DNA of 64,000 nucleotides, taken from Paracoccaceae bacterium. Lineage in GTDB: Bacteria; Pseudomonadota; Alphaproteobacteria; Rhodobacterales; Rhodobacteraceae. The stretch covers positions 82,983 through 146,982 of the forward strand of contig JACONK010000006.1 of NCBI GenBank assembly GCA_014323795.1, written 5' to 3'. The first letter of the stretch is position 1; each line of letters starts with the position of its first letter. Both the position numbers and the translations under genes were made by a program. The notes under the pieces are model-generated. The model saw nothing but the letters and a program-made list of their open reading frames with translations. It did no database searches and was not told the origin of the DNA. Shown in pieces: positions 55,716 to 63,410 of this stretch.

Positions 55716-55951
55716 TGGGCAGCTCTGATATTTCCGAACGCGAACCGGCATTCCGCGTGTCTTTGAGGCGAGGCATAGATGACCCGAAAGTGCTGGCGAA
55801 GTTTCTGAAAACCGACCGCTTGTGCGCGTTTCTGAAACCGGGCATGGGCAGTGGTGCGGCGGTGGATTTCGATAACCTCCGCATCGGTGTCACCGCTGCA
55901 GACGGGATCACAGGCATGGGGGTTGGCCCAATATCTGAGCCACGGATGTGA
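55715..55951 (+). CDS. Small hypothetical protein coupled to pyrB (orfA)
   Basis: A 78-codon ORF beginning at the ATG of TGATG that overlaps the pyrB stop. The product starts [20 protein letters not shown] and has no membrane segment; DDPKVLAKFLKTD echoes DPKVLAKCL in the neighbouring pyrC homologue, which may be coincidence. Its stop overlaps the GTG of orfB (GTGA). A third frame from about 55950 to 56030 (DALAVDVGAVRPDQTARYDP) also looks protein-like, so orfA and orfB may be pieces of one gene broken by frameshifts. I do not recognise a family. Confidence 0.4.
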   Translation: MGSSDISEREPAFRVSLRRGIDDPKVLAKFLKTDRLCAFLKPGMGSGAAVDFDNLRIGVTAADGITGMGVGPISEPRM

Positions 55952-56259
55952 CGGGCCGAAAGACGCACTGGCGGTGGATGTTGGCGCGGTTCGCCCGGAT
56001 CAAACGGCCCGTTATGATCCTGTTGTCCGAATTACCCGGCAGGGTCGCCGTCCGCCTGACGGTGGATGCGTCGCTTGTCCGGCCGGTCGCTTGTGGCGCA
56101 CAGACATCCGCGCCGGTGTATGGCCGGTCACGCGGCATCGGCGATATGATTCCGCAGCAGGCCGGGGTTGGTGAAGACTGGCCGGATTTTACGCCCCTGG
56201 CCTTTTACACAAGGCTTGTCTTCGGGGCTGTTGTCTTGCCCGGGCGGGCCGGGACATGA
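55948..56259 (+). CDS. Small hypothetical protein between pyrB and pyrC homologue (orfB)
   Basis: A 103-codon ORF starting with the GTG of a GTGA overlap with orfA and ending in the TGA of an ATGA overlap with the pyrC homologue. The product contains ELPGRVAVRLTVDASLV and a moderately hydrophobic C-terminal part (LAFYTRLVFGAVVLPGRAG). No family recognised. The tight overlaps argue for a translated chain, but the reading could equally be the frame-shifted end of a decayed gene that began as orfA. Confidence 0.35.
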   Translation: MTGRKTHWRWMLARFARIKRPVMILLSELPGRVAVRLTVDASLVRPVACGAQTSAPVYGRSRGIGDMIPQQAGVGEDWPDFTPLAFYTRLVFGAVVLPGRAGT

Positions 56260-57539
56260 CGATGATTCTCAAAAACGCCCGGCTTCTGACACCCGAAAAG
56301 GGAACGCTTTCCGACGGTGCGCTGGTGATTGACGGCGGGCGGATTGCGCAAATCCTGCCTTCCGGCAGCCGTCTGCCGGAAGGCGCGGAAACCATAGATT
56401 GCGGGGGCGCAACCCTCGCCCCCGGGATCATCGATATCGGTGTGAAGGTCTGCGAACCAGGTGAACGCCACAAAGAAAGCTTTCGCACCGCCGGTGAGGC
56501 AGCGGCCGCGGGGGGGGTAACCACAATTGTTACCCGCCCGGACACTGAACCGGCCATCGACACACCGGAGGTGCTTGAATTTGTGCATCGCCGCGCGGTT
56601 AGGGACAGTGCTGTGCGCGTCTTGCCGATGGCGGCACTTACAAAGGCGCGGGCCGGGCGGGAAATGGCAGAGATCGGCTTTCTGCAGGATGCCGGTGCGG
56701 TGGCCTTCACCGATTGCGACGCGGTGGTGCGTGATCCGAAAGTGCTGGCCAAATGCCTGACCTATGCAGGCGGGTGTGGTGCGCTGGTCATGGGGCACGT
56801 GCAGGATCCGCAGATGTCTGATGGTGCCGCGGCGACATCCGGCGCGCTGGCATCGCGGCTGGGCCTGCCCGCGGTGGCACCTGTGGCAGAGCGTATGGGG
56901 CTGGAACGGGATCTGGCATTGATTGAGATGACCGGCACACGCTATCACGCTGACCAGATTTCCACCGCCGGCGCACTGCCTGCCCTGACCCGAGCAAAAG
57001 AGGAATGCCTGCCAGTGACCGCCGGGGCCTCAATCCATCACCTGACGCTGACCGAGGCGGATATCGAAGGTTACCGTACTTTTTTCAAGATCAAACCGCC
57101 CCTGCGGGCGGAGGCAGACCGGCAGGCGGTTGTGGCGGCGCTCGCGGACGGGACTATTGACGTGATATCTTCCATGCACACGCCGCAGGATGAAGAAAGC
57201 AAACGCCTGCCCTTTGACCTTGCCGCCAGCGGGGCAGTCGCGCTGGAAACGCTGCTGCCGGCCGCCCTGTCTCTGGTCCGTGCCGGGGAAATTGACCTGC
57301 CCGTACTTTGGCGCGCGCTGTCGCTGAACCCGGCAAAAATTATCGGGTCTGACGGCGGTCGTCTGGCGGAAGGGGCCCCTGCGGATCTCGTGCTGTTTGA
57401 TCAGACGGCGGCGTTTGCGATGGATCGCACCGCGCTGAAGTCGAAAACGAAGAACACGCCCTATGACGAACGCCCGATGCAGGGCCGTGTGCTGCGCACC
57501 TTTGTGGGCGGTGCCCAGGTTTTTTGCCAGGACAGCTGA
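56256..57539 (+). CDS. Dihydroorotase homologue, probably non-catalytic (PyrC/PyrX-like)
   Basis: A 427-residue dihydroorotase-family protein that overlaps orfB by 4 bp. The metal-binding HxH of type I dihydroorotases is missing: the segment reads DIGVKVCEPGERHKES (near residue 60) where active enzymes have DxHVHxREPG. The late motif is SMHTPQDEESK (near 308) instead of the active D-A-P-H form. The rest of the barrel (AAAAGGVTTIVTRPDTEPAI, LPVTAGASIHHLTL) is kept. In Pseudomonas-type ATCase a comparable inactive protein holds the PyrB complex together, so a structural role with PyrB is likely. An active dihydroorotase must be elsewhere. Confidence 0.85.
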   Translation: MTMILKNARLLTPEKGTLSDGALVIDGGRIAQILPSGSRLPEGAETIDCGGATLAPGIIDIGVKVCEPGERHKESFRTAGEAAAAGGVTTIVTRPDTEPAIDTPEVLEFVHRRAVRDSAVRVLPMAALTKARAGREMAEIGFLQDAGAVAFTDCDAVVRDPKVLAKCLTYAGGCGALVMGHVQDPQMSDGAAATSGALASRLGLPAVAPVAERMGLERDLALIEMTGTRYHADQISTAGALPALTRAKEECLPVTAGASIHHLTLTEADIEGYRTFFKIKPPLRAEADRQAVVAALADGTIDVISSMHTPQDEESKRLPFDLAASGAVALETLLPAALSLVRAGEIDLPVLWRALSLNPAKIIGSDGGRLAEGAPADLVLFDQTAAFAMDRTALKSKTKNTPYDERPMQGRVLRTFVGGAQVFCQDS

Positions 57540-57551
57540 GGAAGGCCCGCC

Positions 57552-58160
57552 ATGCCAGAGTTTGACATCACCGCCCCGGCTGCCGTGCTGGTGCTGCTGG
57601 CGGGCTATGCGCTCGGTTCAATCTCTTTCGGCGTTGTTGTGGCGCGGATCATGGGGCTTGGCAATCTGCGCGGGATCGGGTCCGGCAACATCGGGGCTAC
57701 CAACGTTTTGCGCACGGGCAACAGGTGCGCGGCCTTCCTGACGCTGGTTCTTGATGCAGGCAAGGGTGCCGCCGCCCTGCTGATCGCCCGCGCCCTGTGT
57801 GGTGAAATTGCCGGCCAGATCGCCGGTGCCGGTGCCTTTCTCGGCCACCTGTTCCCTGTATGGCTCGGTTTCAAGGGCGGTAAAGGCGTGGCGACATTCC
57901 TTGGCATTTTTGTGGCCGCCGGTTTCCGGGCGGGCTGCGCGACCTGCATGACCTGGCTTGCGGTGGCAATTGTCTGGCGCATCAGCTCCGCCTCCGGCCT
58001 TGCGGCGGCGGCATTGGCACCGCTGTGGGCGGGGCTTCTGGGCTATCCGCAGGGCGTGGGGCTGGCCGTATTTCTGGGCGGGCTCATCTGGTGGTCACAC
58101 CGTGCCAACATCCTGCGCCTCATAAACGGCACGGAGCCGAAAATCGGTTCAAACAGGTGA
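57552..58160 (+). CDS. plsY: Glycerol-3-phosphate acyltransferase PlsY
   Basis: A 202-residue inner-membrane enzyme that acylates glycerol 3-phosphate from acyl-phosphate, starting phospholipid synthesis. The three PlsY motifs are visible: GSISFGVVVARIMG with GIGSGNIGATNVLRTG near residue 35, LDAGKGAAALL near 62, and FLGHLFPVWLGFKGGKGVAT near 97. About five membrane segments. It follows the pyrC homologue by 12 bp, the usual alphaproteobacterial order. Confidence 0.95.
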   Translation: MPEFDITAPAAVLVLLAGYALGSISFGVVVARIMGLGNLRGIGSGNIGATNVLRTGNRCAAFLTLVLDAGKGAAALLIARALCGEIAGQIAGAGAFLGHLFPVWLGFKGGKGVATFLGIFVAAGFRAGCATCMTWLAVAIVWRISSASGLAAAALAPLWAGLLGYPQGVGLAVFLGGLIWWSHRANILRLINGTEPKIGSNR

Positions 58161-58235
58161 CATCTGCCCTTGACAGGGCCGCATTGTCCCTGGTATTGTA
58201 AACGTCGAAAAACAACCGGAGGGAAGGGATCGACC

Positions 58236-58725
58236 ATGGGTTTCGTAGAAGCTATACAAACCTGTTTCAGTAAATACATCGATTTCACTGGCCGGGCAGC
58301 CCGGGCCGAATTCTGGTGGTGGCAATTGTTCCTTGTCATCGTTTGGTTCACTCTGGCCATTATCGATGTTGCCCTCTTGGGAGTGGACTTCTCCCTCGGG
58401 GAAGTGGGGGTTCTGACAACTCTCTTCGGTCTTGCGGTTCTGCTGCCGGGTTTGGCCGTGTCTGTGCGGCGGCTGCATGACATCGACCGGTCCGGTTGGT
58501 GGGCGGTGTCTTTTTTTTCTCCTTTCTTGGTTGTGTCTTTTAATGAGTCTCTTACTCGAACCCGAGGGAGAATCCTTACAGATCGGGTTAATCCTCTTTA
58601 CCCTCGTACTCATGATCCTCTCGGCGATCTGTTCAATCGTGCTTTTGGTCTTCTGGATCAAGAAAGGCACCGAAGGCGCGAACCGTTTTGGCCAGGATCC
58701 GACTATCCGGCCGGGCAGCCGCTAA
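58236..58725 (+). pseudogene. DUF805 family membrane protein, frameshifted at a T8 run
   Basis: The N-terminal part (MGFVEAIQTCFSKYIDFTGRA to RRLHDIDRSGWW) is a DUF805 start with two helices. After TTTTTTTT at 58511-58518 the frame runs into unrelated sequence, while the next frame gives the expected second half (LFTLVLMILSAICSIVLLVFW and KGTEGANRFGQDP, the DUF805 C-terminal signature). Removing one T gives about 162 residues with normal architecture. So either the gene is a recent pseudogene, expression is tuned by slippage, or the read has an error. Start ATG 58236 has GGAGGGAAGG upstream. Its end overlaps the convergent next gene by 23 bp. Confidence 0.8.
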
Positions 58726-59524
58726 CCTCAACAGCCCGTGCCCCGCCCAGCACTGTCAGACGCAGTTTTGACCGGTCAATGATCAGCGGTGCCGGCGTCA
58801 ACGGATAAAGCGTGGCCACGGCCTGAACCTGCACCCCCTGAACATCCGTGCGGCCCTGTTCCGCCCGGATATTCGCGCCGGTATATTCCATCACTACAAA
58901 CCGGGGTTCAGATATCCCGCGCAGCTCCATATTTGCAGTGATCCGCACCCCGCCAGGGGCCGGATATATATCGCAGCTGAGGGCGCGCAGGCCCGCACGC
59001 CGGGCTGTTATCGGGCGTGCCCTTAGGGCCGATTGGATGATGTGTCTGTGGTGCGTCTGCCCGTCGAGCGTGGCGGAAAACCGCGCCTCCACCGGCAGGC
59101 AGACATCTTTGCAAATCCCGAAACTGACGGTGCCTGCAACCCTGATCGGGCGGTCCCCGGTCTTTGGCGTGACCTCGATCGGCAATACCAGTTCCCGGGT
59201 GTAGCCGATCGTGCGCACCCCGTTTTCGATGTAGATCTTCGGTGCAGGCCAATGGAAGCGCACCGATTTCACGTTGTCGGAGCCTGACCAGTCAAACACC
59301 GGGGGGATACCGTTGCTGCCCGGGGTACGCCAATAGGTTTTCCACCCGGGTTTCATACGGATCTGTGCGGCCATCATATGGTGCCCTTCCGTGGGGTAGC
59401 CGGGCAATATCCCGAACGCCGCGACCCCGTTGATGGGGAAATCTTCCGCCGCGCCGGCACTTGCCAAAACGGCCAGCATGCCAGCCAAAAGGCGGGGAAA
59501 GCAGTATCGGGCTGAAAAGATCAT
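58703..59524 (-). CDS. DsbD alpha-like (protein-disulfide reductase N-terminal) domain protein
   Basis: A 273-residue exported protein. The ATG at 59524 begins a signal sequence (MIFSARYCFPRLLAGMLAVLASAGA). The rest matches the DsbD N-terminal (nDsbD-like) domain found alone in alphaproteobacteria, with PGWKTYWRTPGSNGIPP near residue 55 and the Cys pair FGICKDVCLPVEA near 142, here spaced C-K-D-V-C. It probably relays or receives electrons in the periplasm for thiol maintenance or cytochrome maturation. It has no transmembrane or thioredoxin domain of its own, so a separate electron donor is needed. Confidence 0.85.
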   Translation of the reverse strand: MIFSARYCFPRLLAGMLAVLASAGAAEDFPINGVAAFGILPGYPTEGHHMMAAQIRMKPGWKTYWRTPGSNGIPPVFDWSGSDNVKSVRFHWPAPKIYIENGVRTIGYTRELVLPIEVTPKTGDRPIRVAGTVSFGICKDVCLPVEARFSATLDGQTHHRHIIQSALRARPITARRAGLRALSCDIYPAPGGVRITANMELRGISEPRFVVMEYTGANIRAEQGRTDVQGVQVQAVATLYPLTPAPLIIDRSKLRLTVLGGARAVEVSGCPAG

Positions 59525-59626
59525 ACTTCTAATCTTACGGCCCCGGACCTGCACGTTGAAGTCATAATCGAGCGATATCGCGTGACCGGCTTGAACTTTC
59601 ACATAACCCGCCGCATCTTGACGCTT

Positions 59627-60196
59627 ATGGATATGGAAACCCCTGATCATCTGGACGGAAAACTGCTGGTGGCGATGCCGTCGATGGGCGACCCGCGGTT
59701 TGCCCATTCAGTGATTTGCATGTGCGCCCATTCCCCCGAAGGTGCCATGGGGCTGATCGTAAACAAACCTGCCCAGAACCTGGATTTTATGGAGCTTCTG
59801 TCGCAGTTGGATATCACGGCTGACCGCGGCATCCCCGGCATCAGCGTGCACTACGGTGGCCCGGTGGAACACGGGCGCGGTTTTGTGTTGCACACGTGTG
59901 ATTATTCCGCAGGTGAAAGCACACTGGCTGTCAACGATGGCCTCGGAATGACGGCGACGCTGGATATCCTGGAAGATATATCGCTTGGCCGCGGGCCGCA
60001 GAACAGCCTGCTGGCCCTGGGCTATGCCGGGTGGGGGCCGGGTCAGTTGGAAGGCGAGATTCGCGCCAACGGCTGGCTGGTCTGTGATGCGGACCCGTCG
60101 CTTGTTTTCGACACTAACCATTCGGAAAAGTGGCACCAAGCCATGGCGCGAATCGGGATCGACCCGCGCATGCTGTCCACCGGTGGTTCAGCCTAA
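59627..60196 (+). CDS. YqgE/AlgH family protein (UPF0301)
   Basis: A 189-residue protein. LDGKLLVAMPSMGDPRFAHSVICM at the N-terminus, GLIVNKPAQNL, HYGGPVEHGRGFVLHT near residue 78 and LALGYAGWGPGQLEGEI near 125 are the conserved YqgE blocks. The role is not firmly known; AlgH was described as an alginate regulator in Pseudomonas. The ATG at 59627 is preferred over the GTG 45 bp upstream because conserved sequence begins there; a second ATG lies two codons later. It diverges from the DsbD-like gene. Confidence 0.9.
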   Translation: MDMETPDHLDGKLLVAMPSMGDPRFAHSVICMCAHSPEGAMGLIVNKPAQNLDFMELLSQLDITADRGIPGISVHYGGPVEHGRGFVLHTCDYSAGESTLAVNDGLGMTATLDILEDISLGRGPQNSLLALGYAGWGPGQLEGEIRANGWLVCDADPSLVFDTNHSEKWHQAMARIGIDPRMLSTGGSA

Positions 60197-60289
60197 AGCG
60201 TTTCGGAAAACCTGAAGCGTCCCCTGTCAGTAAAAGTCCGAAGTGCGTCGGGATTTTGCTGGTTCGAATATGCCCTGAAACGCCTGTAG

Positions 60290-61660
60290 TCACAAATTCG
60301 GCCCGATGGGCAGACAGGGCGCGTTGCGGGCGCGCAGGCGGGCGCAGGTCATGTTGGCTTCCGCCTGGCTCAGCCCTACAAACCGCGCACGATACGCCGG
60401 CTTGCCTTTCACGTTGGCCTTGTCGATGCGCCGCGTCGCGGAATTAAGTACCCTGATTTCCTTTAGCGCGGTTTGCAGAAGGGCCCTTTCAGCCTGACGC
60501 GGCGATGCAAACGTTCCGACCTGAACACCCCAATACCGGCTTCCCGACGCAGATACGCGGGTCACGACGCGCAGGCCCTGTGCCGTGCCCCGGGCGGCGG
60601 CGGTGATGGTCTGGGTTCCCAATGCCGGATGGGCTTTCGCCGCCCCGTCGCCGGCCTTGTCATCTGCCTGGTTTGCAGCAAGGATTGCGGCCTTGATCGC
60701 TTTTTCCCGGGCTTGTGCCATCAGTTCCGGCGAGGATGCCCTGACCGGGCGGGCCCTGGGCCGCAGGCTCTTTTTTACAGTGCCGCTGACGGCCGTTTTG
60801 GTGGTCTGCGCATCGTCGGCCAGGTTCACCCTGGCCGGTTTGCGCACTGCTACGCGGGACCTGGACCGGTGAAAGCCCATGTTCAGCAGTTCTGCCACCC
60901 GCGCATTTCGCGATGCGGCCGATTTGCCGCCGAACATCGTGGCAATCACATGCTTGCTGCCGCGCCGGGCACTGGCCACCAGGTTAAATCCGGCCGCACG
61001 TGTGTAACCTGTCTTGATTCCATCGGCCCCACGGTAGTTTGACAAGAGTTTGCGGTTGGTGTTGGCCACTTCCCGCACACCCGCGTGGGTTGATTTGCGC
61101 GAAAAAAGGTTATAGTAGGCGGGAAAATCGAAAAACAGGCGGCGACCCAGGAGGGTCATGTCCCGTGCTGTGGAGAAATGACCGCGCTGGGTCAGCCCGT
61201 GGGCGTTTTTGAAAGCGGTGTTTTTCATCCCCAGTTTTCGTGCGGTGTCTGTCATCCGCCTGGCAAAAGCGATTTCGGATCCGGATATCGCCTCCGCAAT
61301 CGCGGTAGAAGCGTCGTTGGCGGATTTCACCGCCGCGGCACGGATCAGGTAGCGCAGCGCAATCCGTTGACCCGGCTTCAGGCCGAGCTTCGATGGCTGT
61401 TCATTTGCCGCAAAGCGGGAAATCTTAACCTTGGTATCGAGCCCGATCTCGCCCCGCTCCACAGCATCAAAGGCGACATAGAGCGTCATCATCTTTGTCA
61501 GCGAGGCCGGATGCAGCCGCGCATCCGCGTTGCGGGCGTGCAGGACTTCACCCGTACGCGCATCAATGACCACCGCCGCGTAAGGGGCGGTCAGGGCCAT
61601 AGGGGCAAAGCATATGAAAAACAGGGCCGAAAAGACCCGAAGAACTGCCTTGGGTTGCAT
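60290..61660 (-). CDS. D-alanyl-D-alanine carboxypeptidase with C-terminal SPOR domain
   Basis: A 456-residue periplasmic penicillin-binding protein 5/6-like enzyme that trims peptidoglycan stem peptides. A signal peptide (MQPKAVLRVFSALFFICFAP) precedes the SxxK motif PASLTKMMTLY near residue 52, the SxN motif KSANDAST near 114, and the KTG motif IKTGYTRAAGF near 215. After a basic linker (KSLRPRARPVR, AQAREKAIKAA) a SPOR domain (residues about 370-456: SGSRYWGVQVGTFASPRQAE) should bind denuded glycan at the division site. Fusion with SPOR is common in alphaproteobacteria. Confidence 0.93.
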   Translation of the reverse strand: MQPKAVLRVFSALFFICFAPMALTAPYAAVVIDARTGEVLHARNADARLHPASLTKMMTLYVAFDAVERGEIGLDTKVKISRFAANEQPSKLGLKPGQRIALRYLIRAAAVKSANDASTAIAEAISGSEIAFARRMTDTARKLGMKNTAFKNAHGLTQRGHFSTARDMTLLGRRLFFDFPAYYNLFSRKSTHAGVREVANTNRKLLSNYRGADGIKTGYTRAAGFNLVASARRGSKHVIATMFGGKSAASRNARVAELLNMGFHRSRSRVAVRKPARVNLADDAQTTKTAVSGTVKKSLRPRARPVRASSPELMAQAREKAIKAAILAANQADDKAGDGAAKAHPALGTQTITAAARGTAQGLRVVTRVSASGSRYWGVQVGTFASPRQAERALLQTALKEIRVLNSATRRIDKANVKGKPAYRARFVGLSQAEANMTCARLRARNAPCLPIGPNL

Positions 61661-61857
61661 CGGTACCCCGACGTCTTTGCCTGAATTGCCTCGTCACCAG
61701 TTTTTCTGGCGAATTATTATTGGCCCTGCCCTAACACGGTAATGACCCTCCTGCAACAGGCACACAATCAGGCCCTGGTGCAGGATTTTGCGATTTCTGA
61801 CCCGGCCGCGGGCCTTATTCCTGCCGCAATTACTAAAAATATTTATACCGCTTACCC

Positions 61858-61886
61858 TTTCTTTTCTGGCCTGAGTATGCTATACT
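61858..61886 (+). promoter_or_regulatory. Possible clpS promoter
   Basis: TATACT at 61881-61886 is a good -10 hexamer, 40 bp before the clpS start, in an AT-rich patch (61834-61890). The -35 position 17 bases upstream, TTTCTT, is poor, so activation or a different sigma factor may be involved. Confidence 0.35.
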
Positions 61887-61925
61887 CCCGGCATCTGCCA
61901 ACCCAATTATTCAGTTTTTAACCGC

Positions 61926-62261
61926 ATGGCGCATACCCACACCATCATCTCTCAGGGTGGTTCCGATACCGATACGGTGTTGAGACCGAAGGTAAAGCGG
62001 AAGACAGAACGACCGCCGCTCTACAAGGTTTTACTGCTTAACGACGATTACACACCGATGGAATTTGTGGTTTATGTCCTGGAAAAGTTTTTTGGTATTG
62101 GTAATCAGCGTGCGGTGGATCTGATGTTGACCGTCCATAAACAGGGCATGGCCGTAGTTGGTGTTTTCAGTCACGAGGTGGCGGAAACCAGGGTGATGCA
62201 GGTGATGGATTGCGCCCGCCAGAACCAGCACCCGTTGCAATGCACGATGGAAAAGGAATAA
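61926..62261 (+). CDS. clpS: ATP-dependent Clp protease adapter ClpS
   Basis: A 111-residue adaptor delivering N-degron substrates to ClpAP. The core [21 protein letters not shown] (residues about 36-56) contains the Asn-Asp residues and Met that bind the N-terminal residue, and [16 protein letters not shown] plus [10 protein letters not shown] complete the fold. The first about 33 residues are polar and flexible, as usual. No clpA follows in this window; the next gene is an SDR after a 300-bp gap. Confidence 0.96.
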   Translation: MAHTHTIISQGGSDTDTVLRPKVKRKTERPPLYKVLLLNDDYTPMEFVVYVLEKFFGIGNQRAVDLMLTVHKQGMAVVGVFSHEVAETRVMQVMDCARQNQHPLQCTMEKE

Positions 62262-62562
62262 ACGCAAGAGCCTTGCCCGATGCGCATTGCCGTTCGCGCA
62301 CTGGATGCGTGTCCGCCTGCGGCACCCTGGCGGCTCGCCGGGCTGTTAACCGAACGTCCCGCACGGCGGCTGCCGAATGTCAGGATAATTGTCGCCAACT
62401 GCAACCTGTATCCGGGTCCGCCCCCGCCCCCGCCCCCTTAGGATAGGGGAACTCGTGCCGCAGTCAGGCTGGTTCAGGGGTATGTGGCGCGAAAATTCCC
62501 TGGCTGACCAGCGATGTTGGTATAGTGGTGTGGTCGAATCAATAGTGCCAGGCATGCTGCTC
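62262..62562. other. Intergenic region without a recognisable gene
   Basis: This 301-bp gap between clpS and the SDR gene contains a C-rich tract at about 62418-62440 made of repeated CCCCCG, and no gene-like frame. A frame open with the SDR gene extends left, but family similarity begins only at 62563. Confidence 0.45.
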
Positions 62563-63372
62563 ATGTCCTTTTCGCTCGACGGGAAAACCGCCATTGTCAC
62601 CGGTGCTGCCAACGGCATCGGTCATGAGGTTGCCCGGCATTTTTCCGCACAGAACGCCAGGGTCATGCTTGTCGACAGGGATGAAGAAAAGTTGGAAACC
62701 GAGGCGGGGAAACTGGCGAAAGAATTTGAAAACGTGCGGTTTTTCGCCGGAGATCTGCGTGAAAAGCTGACGGTTGCGAATTTGCTGTCGGCCATAATCG
62801 ATGATTTCGGTACGGTGGATATCCTTGTCAACGGTGCACACCAAGTGCTGCCGTCCGACCCGCTGGACGCGACCGAGGACCATTTTGAGGAACTGCTACA
62901 GCAAAACGTGCTCGCCAACCTGCGCGTGACCCAGGCGGTTGCCAAACGGATGATCGCGCAGGTGGACAAGCGCGGGGATGAACGACCTGTCGGGTCGGTC
63001 GTGAACCTGTCGTCGATTGCCGCGGACCGGACGAACAAAGAGCAGCTTGCCTATTCGGTATCCTGTGCGGCACTGAATCAGATGACCCGTTCTCTTGCCG
63101 TGGCCTTCGCGGATAAGCGTATCCGTGTGAACGCTATCGCTATCGGGTCTGTCAGGCTGGCGAACATGGAGGAGCACATGAAGGAGAATCCGGACATGCA
63201 TGACCTGTCAATCACCGCGACGCCGCTCGGCCGGATTGCCGAGGCGCAAGAGGTGGTTGAAACTGCGCAGTATCTGGCGTCAGAGGCGTCTGGCTTTGTG
63301 ACCGGGCAGATTATCACGTTTGACGGCGGGCGTACACTGATCGACCCGCTACAGGCAGCGGCGGCACGATGA
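62563..63372 (+). CDS. SDR family protein with degenerate active site
   Basis: A 269-residue Rossmann-fold protein. The nucleotide-binding TGAANGIG is near residue 13 and an acidic VDRDEE follows, but the usual NNAG reads VNGAH near 90 and the catalytic Tyr-x-x-x-Lys reads YSVSC near 167: Tyr kept, Lys replaced by Cys. The upstream Ser in VNLSSIAAD is present. The loss of the lysine suggests reduced or altered oxidoreductase activity. The start ATG 62563 (MSFSLDGKTAIVTG) fits the family; ATG 62554 is an alternative. The function is unknown. Confidence 0.85.
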   Translation: MSFSLDGKTAIVTGAANGIGHEVARHFSAQNARVMLVDRDEEKLETEAGKLAKEFENVRFFAGDLREKLTVANLLSAIIDDFGTVDILVNGAHQVLPSDPLDATEDHFEELLQQNVLANLRVTQAVAKRMIAQVDKRGDERPVGSVVNLSSIAADRTNKEQLAYSVSCAALNQMTRSLAVAFADKRIRVNAIAIGSVRLANMEEHMKENPDMHDLSITATPLGRIAEAQEVVETAQYLASEASGFVTGQIITFDGGRTLIDPLQAAAAR

Positions 63373-63410
63373 CTTCTGATGTGCCGCCCTGCCAGGCGGT
63401 TTAGGGTTTT

